From Pseudothermotoga sp. (GTDB lineage Bacteria; Thermotogota; Thermotogae; Thermotogales; DSM-5069), in assembly GCA_003510135.1 (NCBI GenBank), contig DOKY01000016.1, positions 1 through 61,039 of the forward strand: DNA of 61,039 nt, given 5' to 3'. The number at the start of each line of letters is the position of its first letter. The first letter of the stretch is position 1. Shown here in pieces: positions 52,463 through 61,039 of the stretch. The notes beneath the pieces were generated by a model that searched no databases, was not told the DNA's origin, and saw only the letters and a program-made list of their open reading frames with translations. Position numbers and translations under genes: made by a program.

Positions 52463-53317
52463 TCAGGCTCGACCTATCCTTTGAATTCTCATTCGCGGAT
52501 CGAGGTATTCGCTGATGCTCACAGACATCAAATAGAGTGCGATGAACAAAAAGACACTTGTAGTTACAGGGGTGAGGATCCACCACCAGTAGCCCAACAG
52601 GATCGACTGGTAGTTGATCGCCCAGTACAACATCGTTCCGATCATCGGTGTCTCCAGATTCAGAACACCCAGAATCGCCAAGACTATCTCCATGCCGATC
52701 GCCCAGGACATGTTTCCAATGAGTGTCGCGAATACCAGAGGAATCAGGAACGGCATATATTCCTTAAAAACTATGGCTAACGTGGAAGAACCTGAAAGAA
52801 TGGCGGTGTAAGTGAAATCCCTCTCGCGCAAACTCAACACCTGCGATCTTATCACCCTTGCGTCCCATGCCCAGCCGAACACACCGAGCAACAGTCCCAG
52901 TTTCATCAGATTCATTCTTCCCTTGACCATCACTGCGAACATGAGAATGATCAGAAGCAGAGGAATGATCAAAAAAGAATCGCTGATGAACATGAGAACT
53001 TTCTCAGTCTTTCCACCTCTATGACCCGCCGTCAAACCAATGATGATGGCTATGACGCGTGAGACCATGCTGGCAATCAGGGACATCGTGAGAGAGTTAC
53101 GCACAGCAAAGGTGAGCAACCAGAAGAGATCCTGACCGGTAGAGGTCGTGCCGAGCACGTGTGGCCACTGAGGAGGAAGATCGCGTGGCACAATGTTCCA
53201 CCTGTAGGGATCGTAAGGAGAGAAGAAGGACATCACAGACAGAGTCAGAAGAACCAGACACACCGCAAAGGCGAACTTGAACCTGCCATCTCTTAAAAGA
53301 TCTCTCAATACTCTCAT
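52463..53317 (-). CDS. Oligosaccharide/oligopeptide ABC importer permease, OppC-type
   Basis: This 284-residue membrane subunit has a long extracytoplasmic loop after helix 1 containing LGTTSTGQDLFWLLTFAVRN, the OppC family signature, and five more helices. The ATG at 53317 has GAGGTG six bases upstream. The C-terminal YLDPRMRIQR is typical. Confidence 0.87.
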   Translation of the reverse strand: MRVLRDLLRDGRFKFAFAVCLVLLTLSVMSFFSPYDPYRWNIVPRDLPPQWPHVLGTTSTGQDLFWLLTFAVRNSLTMSLIASMVSRVIAIIIGLTAGHRGGKTEKVLMFISDSFLIIPLLLIILMFAVMVKGRMNLMKLGLLLGVFGWAWDARVIRSQVLSLRERDFTYTAILSGSSTLAIVFKEYMPFLIPLVFATLIGNMSWAIGMEIVLAILGVLNLETPMIGTMLYWAINYQSILLGYWWWILTPVTTSVFLFIALYLMSVSISEYLDPRMRIQRIGRA

Positions 53318-53327
53318 CGCATCCACC

Positions 53328-54335
53328 TCATCTGTATCTGACTCTCGGATCGAAGATCGGATAGAGCAAATCTATCACGAGGATGCTCGTCGTGATCACG
53401 AAGATCGACATGGTCATAATGCCCATCAGCAGATTGTAATCACCCGTGAAAATTGCGTTGTAAAGCAGTGTGCCCAAGCCCGGGTAAGAAAAAACGATCT
53501 CCGTGATCAGTGCGCCGCTGAAGATCTGGCCTAACGAAAGGGCCAAACCTGTGATCTGTGGGAGCATCGCGTTTCTCATGACATATTTTCTCACGATCTT
53601 CGACTGACTCAGGCCTCCGAGCCGTGCATAAGAGACGAAGTCTTCGTTCTTCACACTCTGAACGACAAGTTTCATGGCCTGAAACCAGAGAAAGACACCT
53701 ATGAGTATCAAGGACATCGCCGGTAGAAAAGCGTGCTTAAGCAGTATGAGAATGCTTCTAAGATCGAAACTTATCCGGCCACCTATGAGAAACCCCCCAC
53801 CCAGAGGAAAGATCGGAATCAAATACGCGAAGAGTAAGAGTAACGACAAAGCGAGAACGTAGTAGGGCATGGGCCTTATTATCATGGAGATCACATCCAG
53901 AATTTTCGCCCAGCTTTTCTGAGGGAAATAACCTCCCAGGGCTCCCAAAACGTTGCCCAGAATCCAGGAAACCAGCGTGGTGGTCAGCAAGAGCCCGAGT
54001 GTCCATGGCAAGGATTGTCTTATCAGCGAGATGACGGGCACAGGAAACTGGTAATACGAAGGCCCAAAATCTCCCTTCAACAACCTTCTCCAAAAACCCC
54101 AGTACTGTTCCCAAAGTGTACCCTTCAACCCGTACAGTTCTTTGAGTGTTTCTATCATGTAATTTAACGTCTTTGGATCAAGATAGGCCCCGGTCGACGT
54201 GATTTGCCCGATCATTTGCTGGATTGGGTCTATGGGAAGCAATCTGGGTATGATGAAAACGATCGTGACTCCAACAACGATAACGAGAAAATACATGAGA
54301 ATTCTTGGAAGGAGATACGTTTTGAGGAATCTCAA
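53328..54335 (-). CDS. Oligosaccharide/oligopeptide ABC importer permease, OppB-type
   Basis: This 335-residue membrane subunit has the OppB opening (MRFLKTYLLPRILMYFLVIV), a long periplasmic segment (40-100), and an EAA-like loop YARLGGLSQSKIVRKYVMRN. It ends DLLYPIFDPRVRY. The TTG start has GGAGGT seven bases upstream. It follows the hairpin after the binding-protein gene. Confidence 0.88.
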   Translation of the reverse strand: MRFLKTYLLPRILMYFLVIVVGVTIVFIIPRLLPIDPIQQMIGQITSTGAYLDPKTLNYMIETLKELYGLKGTLWEQYWGFWRRLLKGDFGPSYYQFPVPVISLIRQSLPWTLGLLLTTTLVSWILGNVLGALGGYFPQKSWAKILDVISMIIRPMPYYVLALSLLLLFAYLIPIFPLGGGFLIGGRISFDLRSILILLKHAFLPAMSLILIGVFLWFQAMKLVVQSVKNEDFVSYARLGGLSQSKIVRKYVMRNAMLPQITGLALSLGQIFSGALITEIVFSYPGLGTLLYNAIFTGDYNLLMGIMTMSIFVITTSILVIDLLYPIFDPRVRYR

Positions 54336-54357
54336 AACTTCGACCTCCTTTGAAAAT

Positions 54358-54379
54358 GCTGGGGCGCGGGCGCCCCAGC
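54358..54379 (-). terminator. Intra-operon hairpin after binding-protein gene
   Basis: A perfect 9-bp stem GCTGGGGCG-loop of four-CGCCCCAGC lies six bases after the stop of the binding-protein gene. On the minus strand it is followed by ATTTT. It precedes the OppB-type permease gene by 22 bases. Confidence 0.7.
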
Positions 54380-54385
54380 GTACAG

Positions 54386-56260
54386 TTATTTCCTACCCGT
54401 CGGCTTCAGGAACGGGAGCATGTACTTGAAGTTTGGCCAGTGATGGTACGGCTGGCAGTACATGTTCTCGGCACCTGGATAGTTCGTCCAATAGTATTCG
54501 TCCCATGCTACAACACCTGGATAGTTGAATGTCGGTATGGTCGGCATTTCCTCGATCAACAACTTGAGCCCTTCTAAGCCCACATTGATGATGCTTTCCG
54601 TGTCGTTCCAATCGGTTTCCTTGAGCTTAGCAACGACGGAGTCCATCTTTGGGTTGCTCCAGCGTCCGTAGTTACCCCATGGTGCATTTTCTCCTATGGG
54701 TACGAGGTACTGGGAACTGAACGGGTCCAGCACTCTGAACAGGTCAGGGTGACCTCCCCACGGCTCTGCAGCGGGCCAATCGCTGGTCACTTCGAACTCT
54801 CCGCGCTGACCCAACGTGGCCAGAGCATCACTGGTCATGACAGTGACATCGATCCCGAACTTCTTCCAAGCCTGCGAAGCAGCGAAAGCATTCCTATAGC
54901 TTGGATGCGCAGGGTTCGTAGTCGTCAAGATCGTGATGGTCCAGGGTTTGCCATCCGGCAACAGCCATTTTCCAGTCTTGGGATCTCTCCTGAAACCGTT
55001 CTTGATCAGCAGTTTCTCTGCCACATCCGGCGCGTATTTGTACCAGCCCGGTCCGAAAATCTTCTTGATCTCCTGCGGATCTGTTGGAACCTTGTAACCC
55101 CTCTTCCTGGCATACTCGGCGAGCCTCTGTCCTGCGGTTGGATCGTACGGTTTGAACTTCTGTCCGTCACCGATGTCAAGCTCGAAGGATTCGAGCCATT
55201 TTTCAATACGAGTGAAGTACCAATCGTAGTAAGCCCTTGTCAGCGGTATATGGATCGGACTCAGCGTCACGGCACCGTCAAACGCGTTCGCTGCATACTC
55301 GACGATGTCGATGGCCAGCGTCAAAGCCCATCTGACGTCGCGACTGTTGAACGGTTCGATCGCGTTGTTGAAATGCAGTCCTGTCACGCAGGGGTCTATG
55401 TTCACAGTCCACGGATAGTCCCGTCTCCAGGCCCTCGCTGTGTTGACTCTCTGCAGCACCGCTCTGAGCCCTTCCATGGTCAGGTCCGCCGCGTCGAGTT
55501 CGTGTCTGGCCATGGCAAGCACCTGTTGTTCTGCGGTACCAAACGTTTGGATCAGAACATACTTCGGTGCGGGTTTACCGTAGAGCATCCCGGTGGGTGT
55601 TCTCTGCCAGTCCTCTCTCAGCTCCCACAGTGTCCAGTATCCACCTGGATCGTACGCCTTGAGCACGTAGGGCCCTGTTCCAACTGGTGGGTTAAATTCG
55701 AAGGTCATCGGATCCTCCACTTTCTCGAAGACATGCTTCGGAAGTATCCTCAACGCGCCCCACCTGTCGAGCAGGTACGTGTGGAACCTCGAGTTTGGCT
55801 CGGTGAGTTTCAGCACGACGGTGTAGTCATCGATCTTCTTCACTTCCGCGACAGACTGCATCTGTGCGTTGTAGCTCATACCAGGAACTTTCTTGACGAG
55901 TTCGATCGTGTACACCACGTCGTCCGCTGTGAACGGCACGCCATCACTCCAGTAAACGCCTTTCCTCAACTTGATCGTGAGCTCGGTGAAGTCAGCGTTG
56001 TAGATCGGAGGTTCTGCCGCCAAGGCGTTGATGACCTCACCAGTCGCGTACTCCACACACCACAGTGGTTCAAGCAGCAGGTTCTGAATGCCTCTGTCTT
56101 GCCAGCGCCAGCCTGCCCAGAGGTTGAAGTTGCCCGGTGTTCCGACGCGTCCCGTCAGCTGGTTCGCGATGAACGTCTCATGCCTCGGCACGTTGGCTGC
56201 AAGTTGCGCCAGAGTCAGGCAGGCCACAAGCAGTGTTACTACCAGTAGTACCTTCCTCAT
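54386..56260 (-). CDS. Xylo-oligosaccharide-type ABC binding protein, family 5
   Basis: This 624-residue exported family 5 (Opp/Dpp-like) protein has a signal peptide of about 18-20 residues (MRKVLLVVTLLVACLTLAQL). It has the signature FTELTIKLRKGVYWSDGVPF and a later GTGPYVLK. The ATG has GGGGGG seven bases upstream. In T. maritima the equivalent operon (TM0070-TM0077 as I recall) has the same order of xylanase, this protein, two permeases, two ATPases, GH3 and CE7 esterase. A xylo-oligosaccharide ligand is thus well supported by context. It is the first leftward gene of the xylan operon. Confidence 0.9.
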   Translation of the reverse strand: MRKVLLVVTLLVACLTLAQLAANVPRHETFIANQLTGRVGTPGNFNLWAGWRWQDRGIQNLLLEPLWCVEYATGEVINALAAEPPIYNADFTELTIKLRKGVYWSDGVPFTADDVVYTIELVKKVPGMSYNAQMQSVAEVKKIDDYTVVLKLTEPNSRFHTYLLDRWGALRILPKHVFEKVEDPMTFEFNPPVGTGPYVLKAYDPGGYWTLWELREDWQRTPTGMLYGKPAPKYVLIQTFGTAEQQVLAMARHELDAADLTMEGLRAVLQRVNTARAWRRDYPWTVNIDPCVTGLHFNNAIEPFNSRDVRWALTLAIDIVEYAANAFDGAVTLSPIHIPLTRAYYDWYFTRIEKWLESFELDIGDGQKFKPYDPTAGQRLAEYARKRGYKVPTDPQEIKKIFGPGWYKYAPDVAEKLLIKNGFRRDPKTGKWLLPDGKPWTITILTTTNPAHPSYRNAFAASQAWKKFGIDVTVMTSDALATLGQRGEFEVTSDWPAAEPWGGHPDLFRVLDPFSSQYLVPIGENAPWGNYGRWSNPKMDSVVAKLKETDWNDTESIINVGLEGLKLLIEEMPTIPTFNYPGVVAWDEYYWTNYPGAENMYCQPYHHWPNFKYMLPFLKPTGRK

Positions 56261-56297
56261 GTGTACACCCCCCTGTTTTTGATTTCTTCCAACAAAA

Positions 56298-56327
56298 ATT
56301 ATAACGGAAATGTATTACCAGTTACAA
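56298..56327 (-). promoter_or_regulatory. Promoter of the leftward xylan operon
   Basis: On the minus strand TTGTAA (56327-56322) and consensus TATAAT (56303-56298) are 18 bases apart. The start codon of the binding-protein gene is 38 bases beyond. No clear ROK operator palindrome was recognised in 56261-56493. Confidence 0.65.
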
Positions 56328-56423
56328 AGTTCATTACGGACTATTTGCGTGCATAAACGTCCGCCAGTGGCAGTTTTCACGCTTAATCTTTCATTTTCTT
56401 CCAGTATCTCGTTCTTTCTTCCT

Positions 56424-56453
56424 TTGCCTCTCTCTCGCATCCAATGTTACAAT
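56424..56453 (+). promoter_or_regulatory. Promoter of the GH10 xylanase gene
   Basis: TTGCCT and TACAAT are 18 bases apart, and a TG one base before the -10 gives an extended element (TGTTACAAT). The xylanase start is 41 bases downstream. The two divergent promoters are about 100 bases apart. Confidence 0.6.
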
Positions 56454-56493
56454 TAGCCGGTCAAAACCTGGATTTGCACACGGGGGTGATGTA

Positions 56494-57537
56494 ATGAAGA
56501 AATTGTTCATCATGGCTGTTCTGCTCCTCGTTTCAAGTTGCTTCACATCCGATGGACTGGAGGGAGAATCCTTGAGGTCACTGGCCGACAAGCTCGGCAT
56601 CTACATCGGTTACGCTTCGATCAACCATTTCTGGACTCTTCCGGATTCGAACAGATATATGGAGGTGGCGAGGAGGGAATTCAACATACTCACGCCCGAA
56701 AACCAGATGAAGTGGGACAGTATTCATCCAGAGCCTGACAGGTACAATTTCAGTTACGCGGAGCGTCATGTTGAGTTTGCTTTGGAAAACAACATGCTCG
56801 TCCATGGCCACACCCTGGTTTGGCACAACCAACTTCCCTTCTGGTTGAGCAGACAGTGGACCAGAGAAGAGCTTCTCAAAATCCTTGAGGACCACATCAA
56901 AACAGTGGTTGGCCATTTCAAAGGAAGGGTGAAAATCTGGGACGTTGTGAACGAAGCGATCAGCGACATGGGCAGTTACAGAGAAACCATTTGGTACAAG
57001 ACTATAGGACCTGAGTACATCGAAAAGGCGTTCGTATGGGCCAGACAAGCCGATCCGGAAGCGATCCTCATATACAACGACTACAACATAGAAACGATCA
57101 ATCCCAAATCGAATTTCACCTACCAGCTGATCAAGGAGCTGAAAGAGAAGGGTGTGCCGATAGACGGCATCGGTTTTCAAATGCACATAGACATCAACGG
57201 AATAAACTACGACAGCTTCAGGAACAATCTGAAGAGGTTTGCTGACCTCGGTCTGAAGCTCTACATCACGGAAATGGATGTGAGAATACCAAAAAACGCG
57301 ACTCAGAGAGATTTTGACAGGCAGGCCGAAATCTACGCGAAGATCTTCGAAATTTGCCTGGAAAACCCCGCAGTTCAGGCCATACAGTTTTGGGGCTTCA
57401 CGGACAAATATTCCTGGGTACCGGGCTTTTTCACAGGTTACGACCACGCTCTGATCTTTGATAAAGATTACAACCCCAAACCTGCGTACTTTGCGATAAA
57501 AAGGGTGCTGGAGAACGCCTTAACCAGGGGTCGTTAG
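56494..57537 (+). CDS. GH10 endo-1,4-beta-xylanase, probable lipoprotein
   Basis: This 347-residue xylanase has the acid/base Glu154 in DVVNEAI and the nucleophile Glu260 in ITEMD. Substrate-binding NILTPENQMKWD (64-75) and HGHTLVWHNQLP (104-115) are present. A signal peptide ends in the lipobox-like VSSC with Cys16, so the enzyme may be anchored at the outer face of a membrane. It is a single catalytic domain without binding modules. The ATG has GGGGGTGATG upstream. It would cut xylan into the oligomers taken up by the divergently encoded importer. Confidence 0.95.
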   Translation: MKKLFIMAVLLLVSSCFTSDGLEGESLRSLADKLGIYIGYASINHFWTLPDSNRYMEVARREFNILTPENQMKWDSIHPEPDRYNFSYAERHVEFALENNMLVHGHTLVWHNQLPFWLSRQWTREELLKILEDHIKTVVGHFKGRVKIWDVVNEAISDMGSYRETIWYKTIGPEYIEKAFVWARQADPEAILIYNDYNIETINPKSNFTYQLIKELKEKGVPIDGIGFQMHIDINGINYDSFRNNLKRFADLGLKLYITEMDVRIPKNATQRDFDRQAEIYAKIFEICLENPAVQAIQFWGFTDKYSWVPGFFTGYDHALIFDKDYNPKPAYFAIKRVLENALTRGR

Positions 57538-57558
57538 TTCTTCTTTTTTCAGCACCGT

Positions 57559-57579
57559 GCCCCGTTCGCGGGGCTTTTT
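57559..57579 (+). terminator. Rho-independent terminator of the xylanase gene
   Basis: The stem GCCCCG-TTCG-CGGGGC is followed by TTTTT. It lies 22 bases after the xylanase stop and separates it from the reverse gyrase gene. Confidence 0.92.
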
Positions 57580-57580
57580 C

Positions 57581-57589
57581 TGTTAGAAT
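57581..57589 (+). promoter_or_regulatory. Possible extended -10 promoter of reverse gyrase
   Basis: TGTTAGAAT directly follows the terminator T-tract and is 26 bases before the GTG start. There is no clear -35, so confidence is low. Confidence 0.35.
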
Positions 57590-57614
57590 CTAACCTTGAG
57601 CTGGGGGTGGACTC

Positions 57615-60600
57615 GTGATCTTCGCCGTTTTCGAGTCACTCTGTCCAAACTGCGGTGGACGAATCGATGCCGAAAGACTCGAAAAAGGTCTGGTCTGTGA
57701 ACAGTGCCTTCCAGAGCCAAGGGAAGGTGATCTGTGCGAACTGCTGGAAAAAAGACAACTCTATGAAAGTGTTTGTGAGCTGATGGAAAAAGAGCGGCGC
57801 TTTGTTGAATTCTTCCACCTCGGTGTCGGCAACCCTCCCTGGTCACTTCAAAAGCACTGGGCAAAACGAATATTCCAGGGTCAAAGTTTTGCCATCGTTG
57901 CGCCCACCGGTGTGGGTAAGACCACTTTCGGTGCCGCCATGGCCTGTTTCCTTGAGGGCAAAGCTTACATCCTCGTTCCAACTCGCGCACTCGTTAAGCA
58001 GGTCAAGCAACGTTGTGAATCTCTTTCGAAAAAGAGCGTAGTCGCCTACACGGGCCGAGAGAGCGAGAAGGAGAAAATTCGGAAAGGCGATTTCGACATC
58101 CTGATCACGACGAACATGTTTCTTTCAAGGAATTTCGATGCACTCGAAGATAAAAGATTCGACTTCATCTTCGTCGATGACACCGACTCCCTGTTGAAGT
58201 CCGGCAAGAATGTGGACAAAGTGCTCAAACTGCTCGGTTTCACCCAGCAGCAAATAAATTTAGCCGTTAGGAACCAGCTTCAGGAGGAGCCTAAGCCAAA
58301 AGGCGTCCTGGTTGTATCTTCAGCAACGCTCAAGCCAAAGACGAACCGCGCGATACTTTTCAAGAAGCTTCTTGGCTTTGATGTCTCACCCGTTCGCGTT
58401 TCACTAAGGAACGTTCTGGACACTTATCTGCATGTCGGAAACGAGGAAGAAGCACTTGAACGACTGGTGGAATGGATAAGAAAGCTCGGAGACGGTGGTT
58501 TCATCTACGTCAGTTCAAGGTTTGGCAAAGAGGGTGTCGACAGGATCGTGTCCTGGCTGAAGAAGCACAAGATCGAGGCGGTGAGTTACGAAGAGTTCGA
58601 CCCGGGAGAGTTCAGAAAAAAGAAGTTCAAAGTGGCCGTCGGAATCTCTGTGCCCAACAACGTTTTGGTCCGGGGGCTCGATTTACCAGACGCTGTACGA
58701 TATGCAATCTTCTTCGATGTTCCACATGTGTCTTTTCCCATGAGATTCGAGAACGAAAACGTTCAGCGTGCTTTACTCATGGCTCTGAGATATCTTGTAA
58801 AGGACGAGAAGATCGAGAGATATCTGTCCTTGATACTTTCGAAACGTGGCAGAACTACCGATACCTCACAAGAGATAGCGAGGTTTCTCAGCGAATTGTT
58901 GAGCAAGGAAGAGATCCTCAAAAAACTCAAAGCTTCCAGTGATGTGTTGATTGAAGAGAAGGATAACGAGTTGTTCGTCAACCTTGCTGACGTCGCAACG
59001 TACGTTCAGGCCTCCGGGAGAACTTCACGCATGTTCGCTGGTGGTGTGAGTCGTGGGGTAAGCCTTTTGATCTTCTGGGACGAGAAGCTATTCAACAATT
59101 TAAAAAAGAGGCTGAGACTATTCTTCGATGAGATCGACTTCGTGCACGCGGAAGATGTTGACTGGCTGAAAGAAATAAAGAGAGTCGACGAAGATCGCGT
59201 CAAGATTACGAAACTCGCCTCCACAAATGTGCCGACGCAGATTTCGGTGAAGTCGAGTCTCGTGATCGTGGAATCTCCGAACAAAGCTCGAACCATCGCG
59301 CGTTTCTTCGGCACACCCCAGATGAGGCTCATCGAAGACGTGCTCGTGTGGGAAACGACCACGGGAGATCGTCTGATCGCCATAACGGCCTCGCTCGGTC
59401 ATGTGTTTGACCTGGTTGAGAACGAAGGTCTATACGGCGTTTTAGAACAGGATGGTTGTTACGTACCCGTATACACGACGATCAAGATCTGCGAGGAGTG
59501 TGGGGAACAGACAACGAACCAGACCTGTGCCAAGAAACACTCCAGAGTTCGGGACAAACTGAAACTGATCAACACGTTCAGAAAACTCGCGTTGCAGTTC
59601 GACGAGATCTTGATCGCCACAGACCCTGACGCTGAAGGAGAAAAGATCGCCTACGACCTGAGCTTGGCCTTAAGACCGTTCAACGGGAACATCCGGCGCG
59701 CTGAGTTTCACGAAGTCACCAAGACCGCGTTCACACGTGCAATTGACGCTACGAGAACGGTCGACGAAAATCTGGTAAAAGCGCAAATCGCCCGACGGAT
59801 ACTGGACAGATGGGTTGGATTCGAACTATCGAGCAAACTGTGGCGTGCCTTCAGAAGATACGACCTCTCCGCCGGTAGGGTGCAAACACCTGTCTTAGGC
59901 TGGATCATCGAACGAACCGAGCTTGCGAAGCAGAGAAAAGCACTTGTGAAACTGCTCGTTCGAGACGAGGTTCAAAACAGTTTGTGGCTCAGTTTCGAAA
60001 TGGATGATCCAGTTGCTGCCAAGAAGCTGGCAAGCGAGCTCGTCGGAAGGAAGCTGAGAATTGCCGGGCAATTCGAGCAGGAAGTTTCACCGCCGACACC
60101 CTACAACACCGCAGCGATCCTGAGCGAGTTTGCTGGAGAAATTTCTTCTTCCCTGCTCATGAACATCCTTCAAGAACTTTTTGAGCAGGGATTCATCACC
60201 TACCACAGGACCGACAGCTTCACGGTCTCGGAGTCGGGCATAAAGCTTGCCGAACAGATCATCTCAGAAGAATTCTCCAAAGAACTTTTTCACCCGCGTC
60301 GCTATCCGTCCGAGGGCGCCCACGAATGCATAAGGATAGCAAAACGTTTGAAAACCGAAGAGCTTCAAGTCTGGATCGAACTTGGAAGAGTCAGTTTCTC
60401 TCACCCGAAGAAAGCTCTGCTCGTGTACAACGCGATCTACAAGAGATTTCTCGCTTCGCAGATGAAACCGGCCAAGGTCTTGAAGAAGAAACTCAGGCTC
60501 GAACTGACCTCGAGCGCCTTCGAGTGGGAACTGGTCGACTGCATCGTTGAGCATGGTTTCGACCTTGTTCTGCCCCTCAAGGTGCAACACGTCGAAGGCG

Positions 60601-60947
60601 AACCTTCGATAGATTCGATCGACATCAAGCTTGTACCCAGACTCGTTCCTTTCACGCAGGGAAGTCTCATAAAGCAGATGCAGGAGAGAGGACTTGGGAG
60701 ACCGTCCACATACGCGAAAATCGTTGAGAACTTGCTCGAGAGAGGGTACGTAGTTCAAAAGGGGGAGTACCTCTTCGCCACGAAACTTGGCAGACAGGTC
60801 TTTTCGTGGTTGAGCGAGCATTATCCCGACTTCGCGAGTGAATCGCTCACGCGCAAACTCGAAGAAACTTCGGACCTCATAGAACAGGACAAAATGGATT
60901 TTCAAGTGCTCATCAAATCGCTCAGGCAGAGCGAACTATTTTCCTGA
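57615..60947 (+). CDS. rgy: Reverse gyrase
   Basis: This 1110-residue single-chain enzyme introduces positive supercoils using ATP and is the hallmark of hyperthermophiles. The N-terminal zinc finger is Cys10, 13, 28, 31. The helicase-like half has Walker A APTGVGKT (96-103) and VDDTD (187-191) in place of a DEAD box. The topoisomerase IA half starts near SLVIVESPNKAR (548-559), has a second zinc motif (Cys626, 629, 638), TDPDAEGE (669-676), and the catalytic tyrosine Tyr863 in ITYHRTDS. The length agrees with the family (about 1100). The GTG start has GGGGGTG five bases upstream. No frameshift is seen. Confidence 0.97.
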   Translation: MIFAVFESLCPNCGGRIDAERLEKGLVCEQCLPEPREGDLCELLEKRQLYESVCELMEKERRFVEFFHLGVGNPPWSLQKHWAKRIFQGQSFAIVAPTGVGKTTFGAAMACFLEGKAYILVPTRALVKQVKQRCESLSKKSVVAYTGRESEKEKIRKGDFDILITTNMFLSRNFDALEDKRFDFIFVDDTDSLLKSGKNVDKVLKLLGFTQQQINLAVRNQLQEEPKPKGVLVVSSATLKPKTNRAILFKKLLGFDVSPVRVSLRNVLDTYLHVGNEEEALERLVEWIRKLGDGGFIYVSSRFGKEGVDRIVSWLKKHKIEAVSYEEFDPGEFRKKKFKVAVGISVPNNVLVRGLDLPDAVRYAIFFDVPHVSFPMRFENENVQRALLMALRYLVKDEKIERYLSLILSKRGRTTDTSQEIARFLSELLSKEEILKKLKASSDVLIEEKDNELFVNLADVATYVQASGRTSRMFAGGVSRGVSLLIFWDEKLFNNLKKRLRLFFDEIDFVHAEDVDWLKEIKRVDEDRVKITKLASTNVPTQISVKSSLVIVESPNKARTIARFFGTPQMRLIEDVLVWETTTGDRLIAITASLGHVFDLVENEGLYGVLEQDGCYVPVYTTIKICEECGEQTTNQTCAKKHSRVRDKLKLINTFRKLALQFDEILIATDPDAEGEKIAYDLSLALRPFNGNIRRAEFHEVTKTAFTRAIDATRTVDENLVKAQIARRILDRWVGFELSSKLWRAFRRYDLSAGRVQTPVLGWIIERTELAKQRKALVKLLVRDEVQNSLWLSFEMDDPVAAKKLASELVGRKLRIAGQFEQEVSPPTPYNTAAILSEFAGEISSSLLMNILQELFEQGFITYHRTDSFTVSESGIKLAEQIISEEFSKELFHPRRYPSEGAHECIRIAKRLKTEELQVWIELGRVSFSHPKKALLVYNAIYKRFLASQMKPAKVLKKKLRLELTSSAFEWELVDCIVEHGFDLVLPLKVQHVEGEPSIDSIDIKLVPRLVPFTQGSLIKQMQERGLGRPSTYAKIVENLLERGYVVQKGEYLFATKLGRQVFSWLSEHYPDFASESLTRKLEETSDLIEQDKMDFQVLIKSLRQSELFS

Positions 60948-60999
60948 TACGGTGTTAAAATATTTGTCACACAGTCAAGGCACCACGAGGTGGTAGTAG

Positions 61000-61039
61000 A
61001 TGCTGTACGTGCTGTCAGCAATGTTTCTGGGTTGGATCC
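61000..61039 (+). CDS. Start of an unidentified gene, cut by window end
   Basis: An ATG with GAGGTGG six bases upstream opens MLYVLSAMFLGWI, a hydrophobic start like a membrane protein. Only 13 codons are visible, so no identity can be given. GTTAAAAT at 60955-60962 could be part of its promoter. Confidence 0.5.
   Translation, partial: MLYVLSAMFLGWI

Noticed and set aside
54749..56248. A 499-codon open frame on the plus strand
   Set aside because: It lies fully antisense to the family 5 binding-protein gene, has no ribosome binding site and no protein-like pattern; it is a shadow of high-GC codon use.
61034..61039. BamHI site GGATCC as the exact last six bases
   Set aside because: It could hint at a cloning junction, but the sequence reads on in frame from the ATG at 61000 and a chance match is easily possible.
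1..61039. CRISPR arrays, tRNA, rRNA, insertion sequences or phage genes
   Set aside because: No regularly spaced repeats of 20-40 bases, cloverleaf sequences, transposase motifs or phage proteins were recognised in any part of the window.

Overview
This window looks like a chromosomal contig from a hyperthermophilic member of the Thermotogales. The likely genus is Pseudothermotoga or Thermotoga, judged from protein resemblance and a base composition near half GC by eye; neither was computed. The reverse gyrase gene marks a hyperthermophile. The dense operons of sugar importers, the xylan and inositol genes and the frequent GTG and TTG starts with strong GGAGG-type ribosome binding sites fit that group. 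The first 17 bases are Illumina adapter sequence, so the left edge is a raw contig end.

Region 1 (153-17701, leftward) is one very tight run of 17 genes that appears to be an inositol catabolic operon. From the promoter it reads iolM, iolG, iolN, a ribose-type ABC importer, a PfkB kinase, an AfuA/FbpA-type ABC importer, a HAD phosphatase, iolO, a second sugar-type ABC importer (InoEFGK-like) and gnd. Divergently (17922-22307) lie a DeoR repressor, tagaturonate epimerase uxaE, an SDR reductase like fructuronate reductase, and a LarA-like nickel-pincer racemase/epimerase. Together these can be drawn as a route from myo-inositol through scyllo-inosose, diketo-inositol, 5-keto-L-gluconate, tagaturonate, fructuronate, mannonate and gluconate to 6-phosphogluconate and ribulose 5-phosphate. 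Only a gluconate kinase is missing from the window.

Region 2 (22371-34170) holds rpsB with a structured leader, miaB, a GTPase related to cyclic 2,3-diphosphoglycerate synthetase, and a rightward set of DMT permease, HD-GYP sensor, MFS transporter and GH1 glycosidase. It ends with a metal P-type ATPase under an ArsR repressor with a clear operator.

Region 3 (34277-43199, leftward) is an operon with its own GntR/LacI-type regulator first, then a sugar ABC importer, a PHP-domain phosphoesterase and a GH38 alpha-mannosidase. It has a near-consensus promoter and is probably read as a leaderless mRNA.

Region 4 (43400-57537) is a xylan locus: a decayed C-terminal remnant of a GH67 alpha-glucuronidase, a small membrane protein, xylulokinase, a ROK repressor, a CE7 acetyl xylan esterase, a GH3 beta-xylosidase, an Opp-type oligosaccharide importer and a divergent secreted GH10 xylanase. 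Region 5 (57615-61039) is reverse gyrase and the first codons of the next gene.

A recurring design is that all five solute-binding-protein genes are followed by a GC-rich hairpin before the next operon gene. No rRNA, tRNA, CRISPR array, insertion sequence or prophage was seen.
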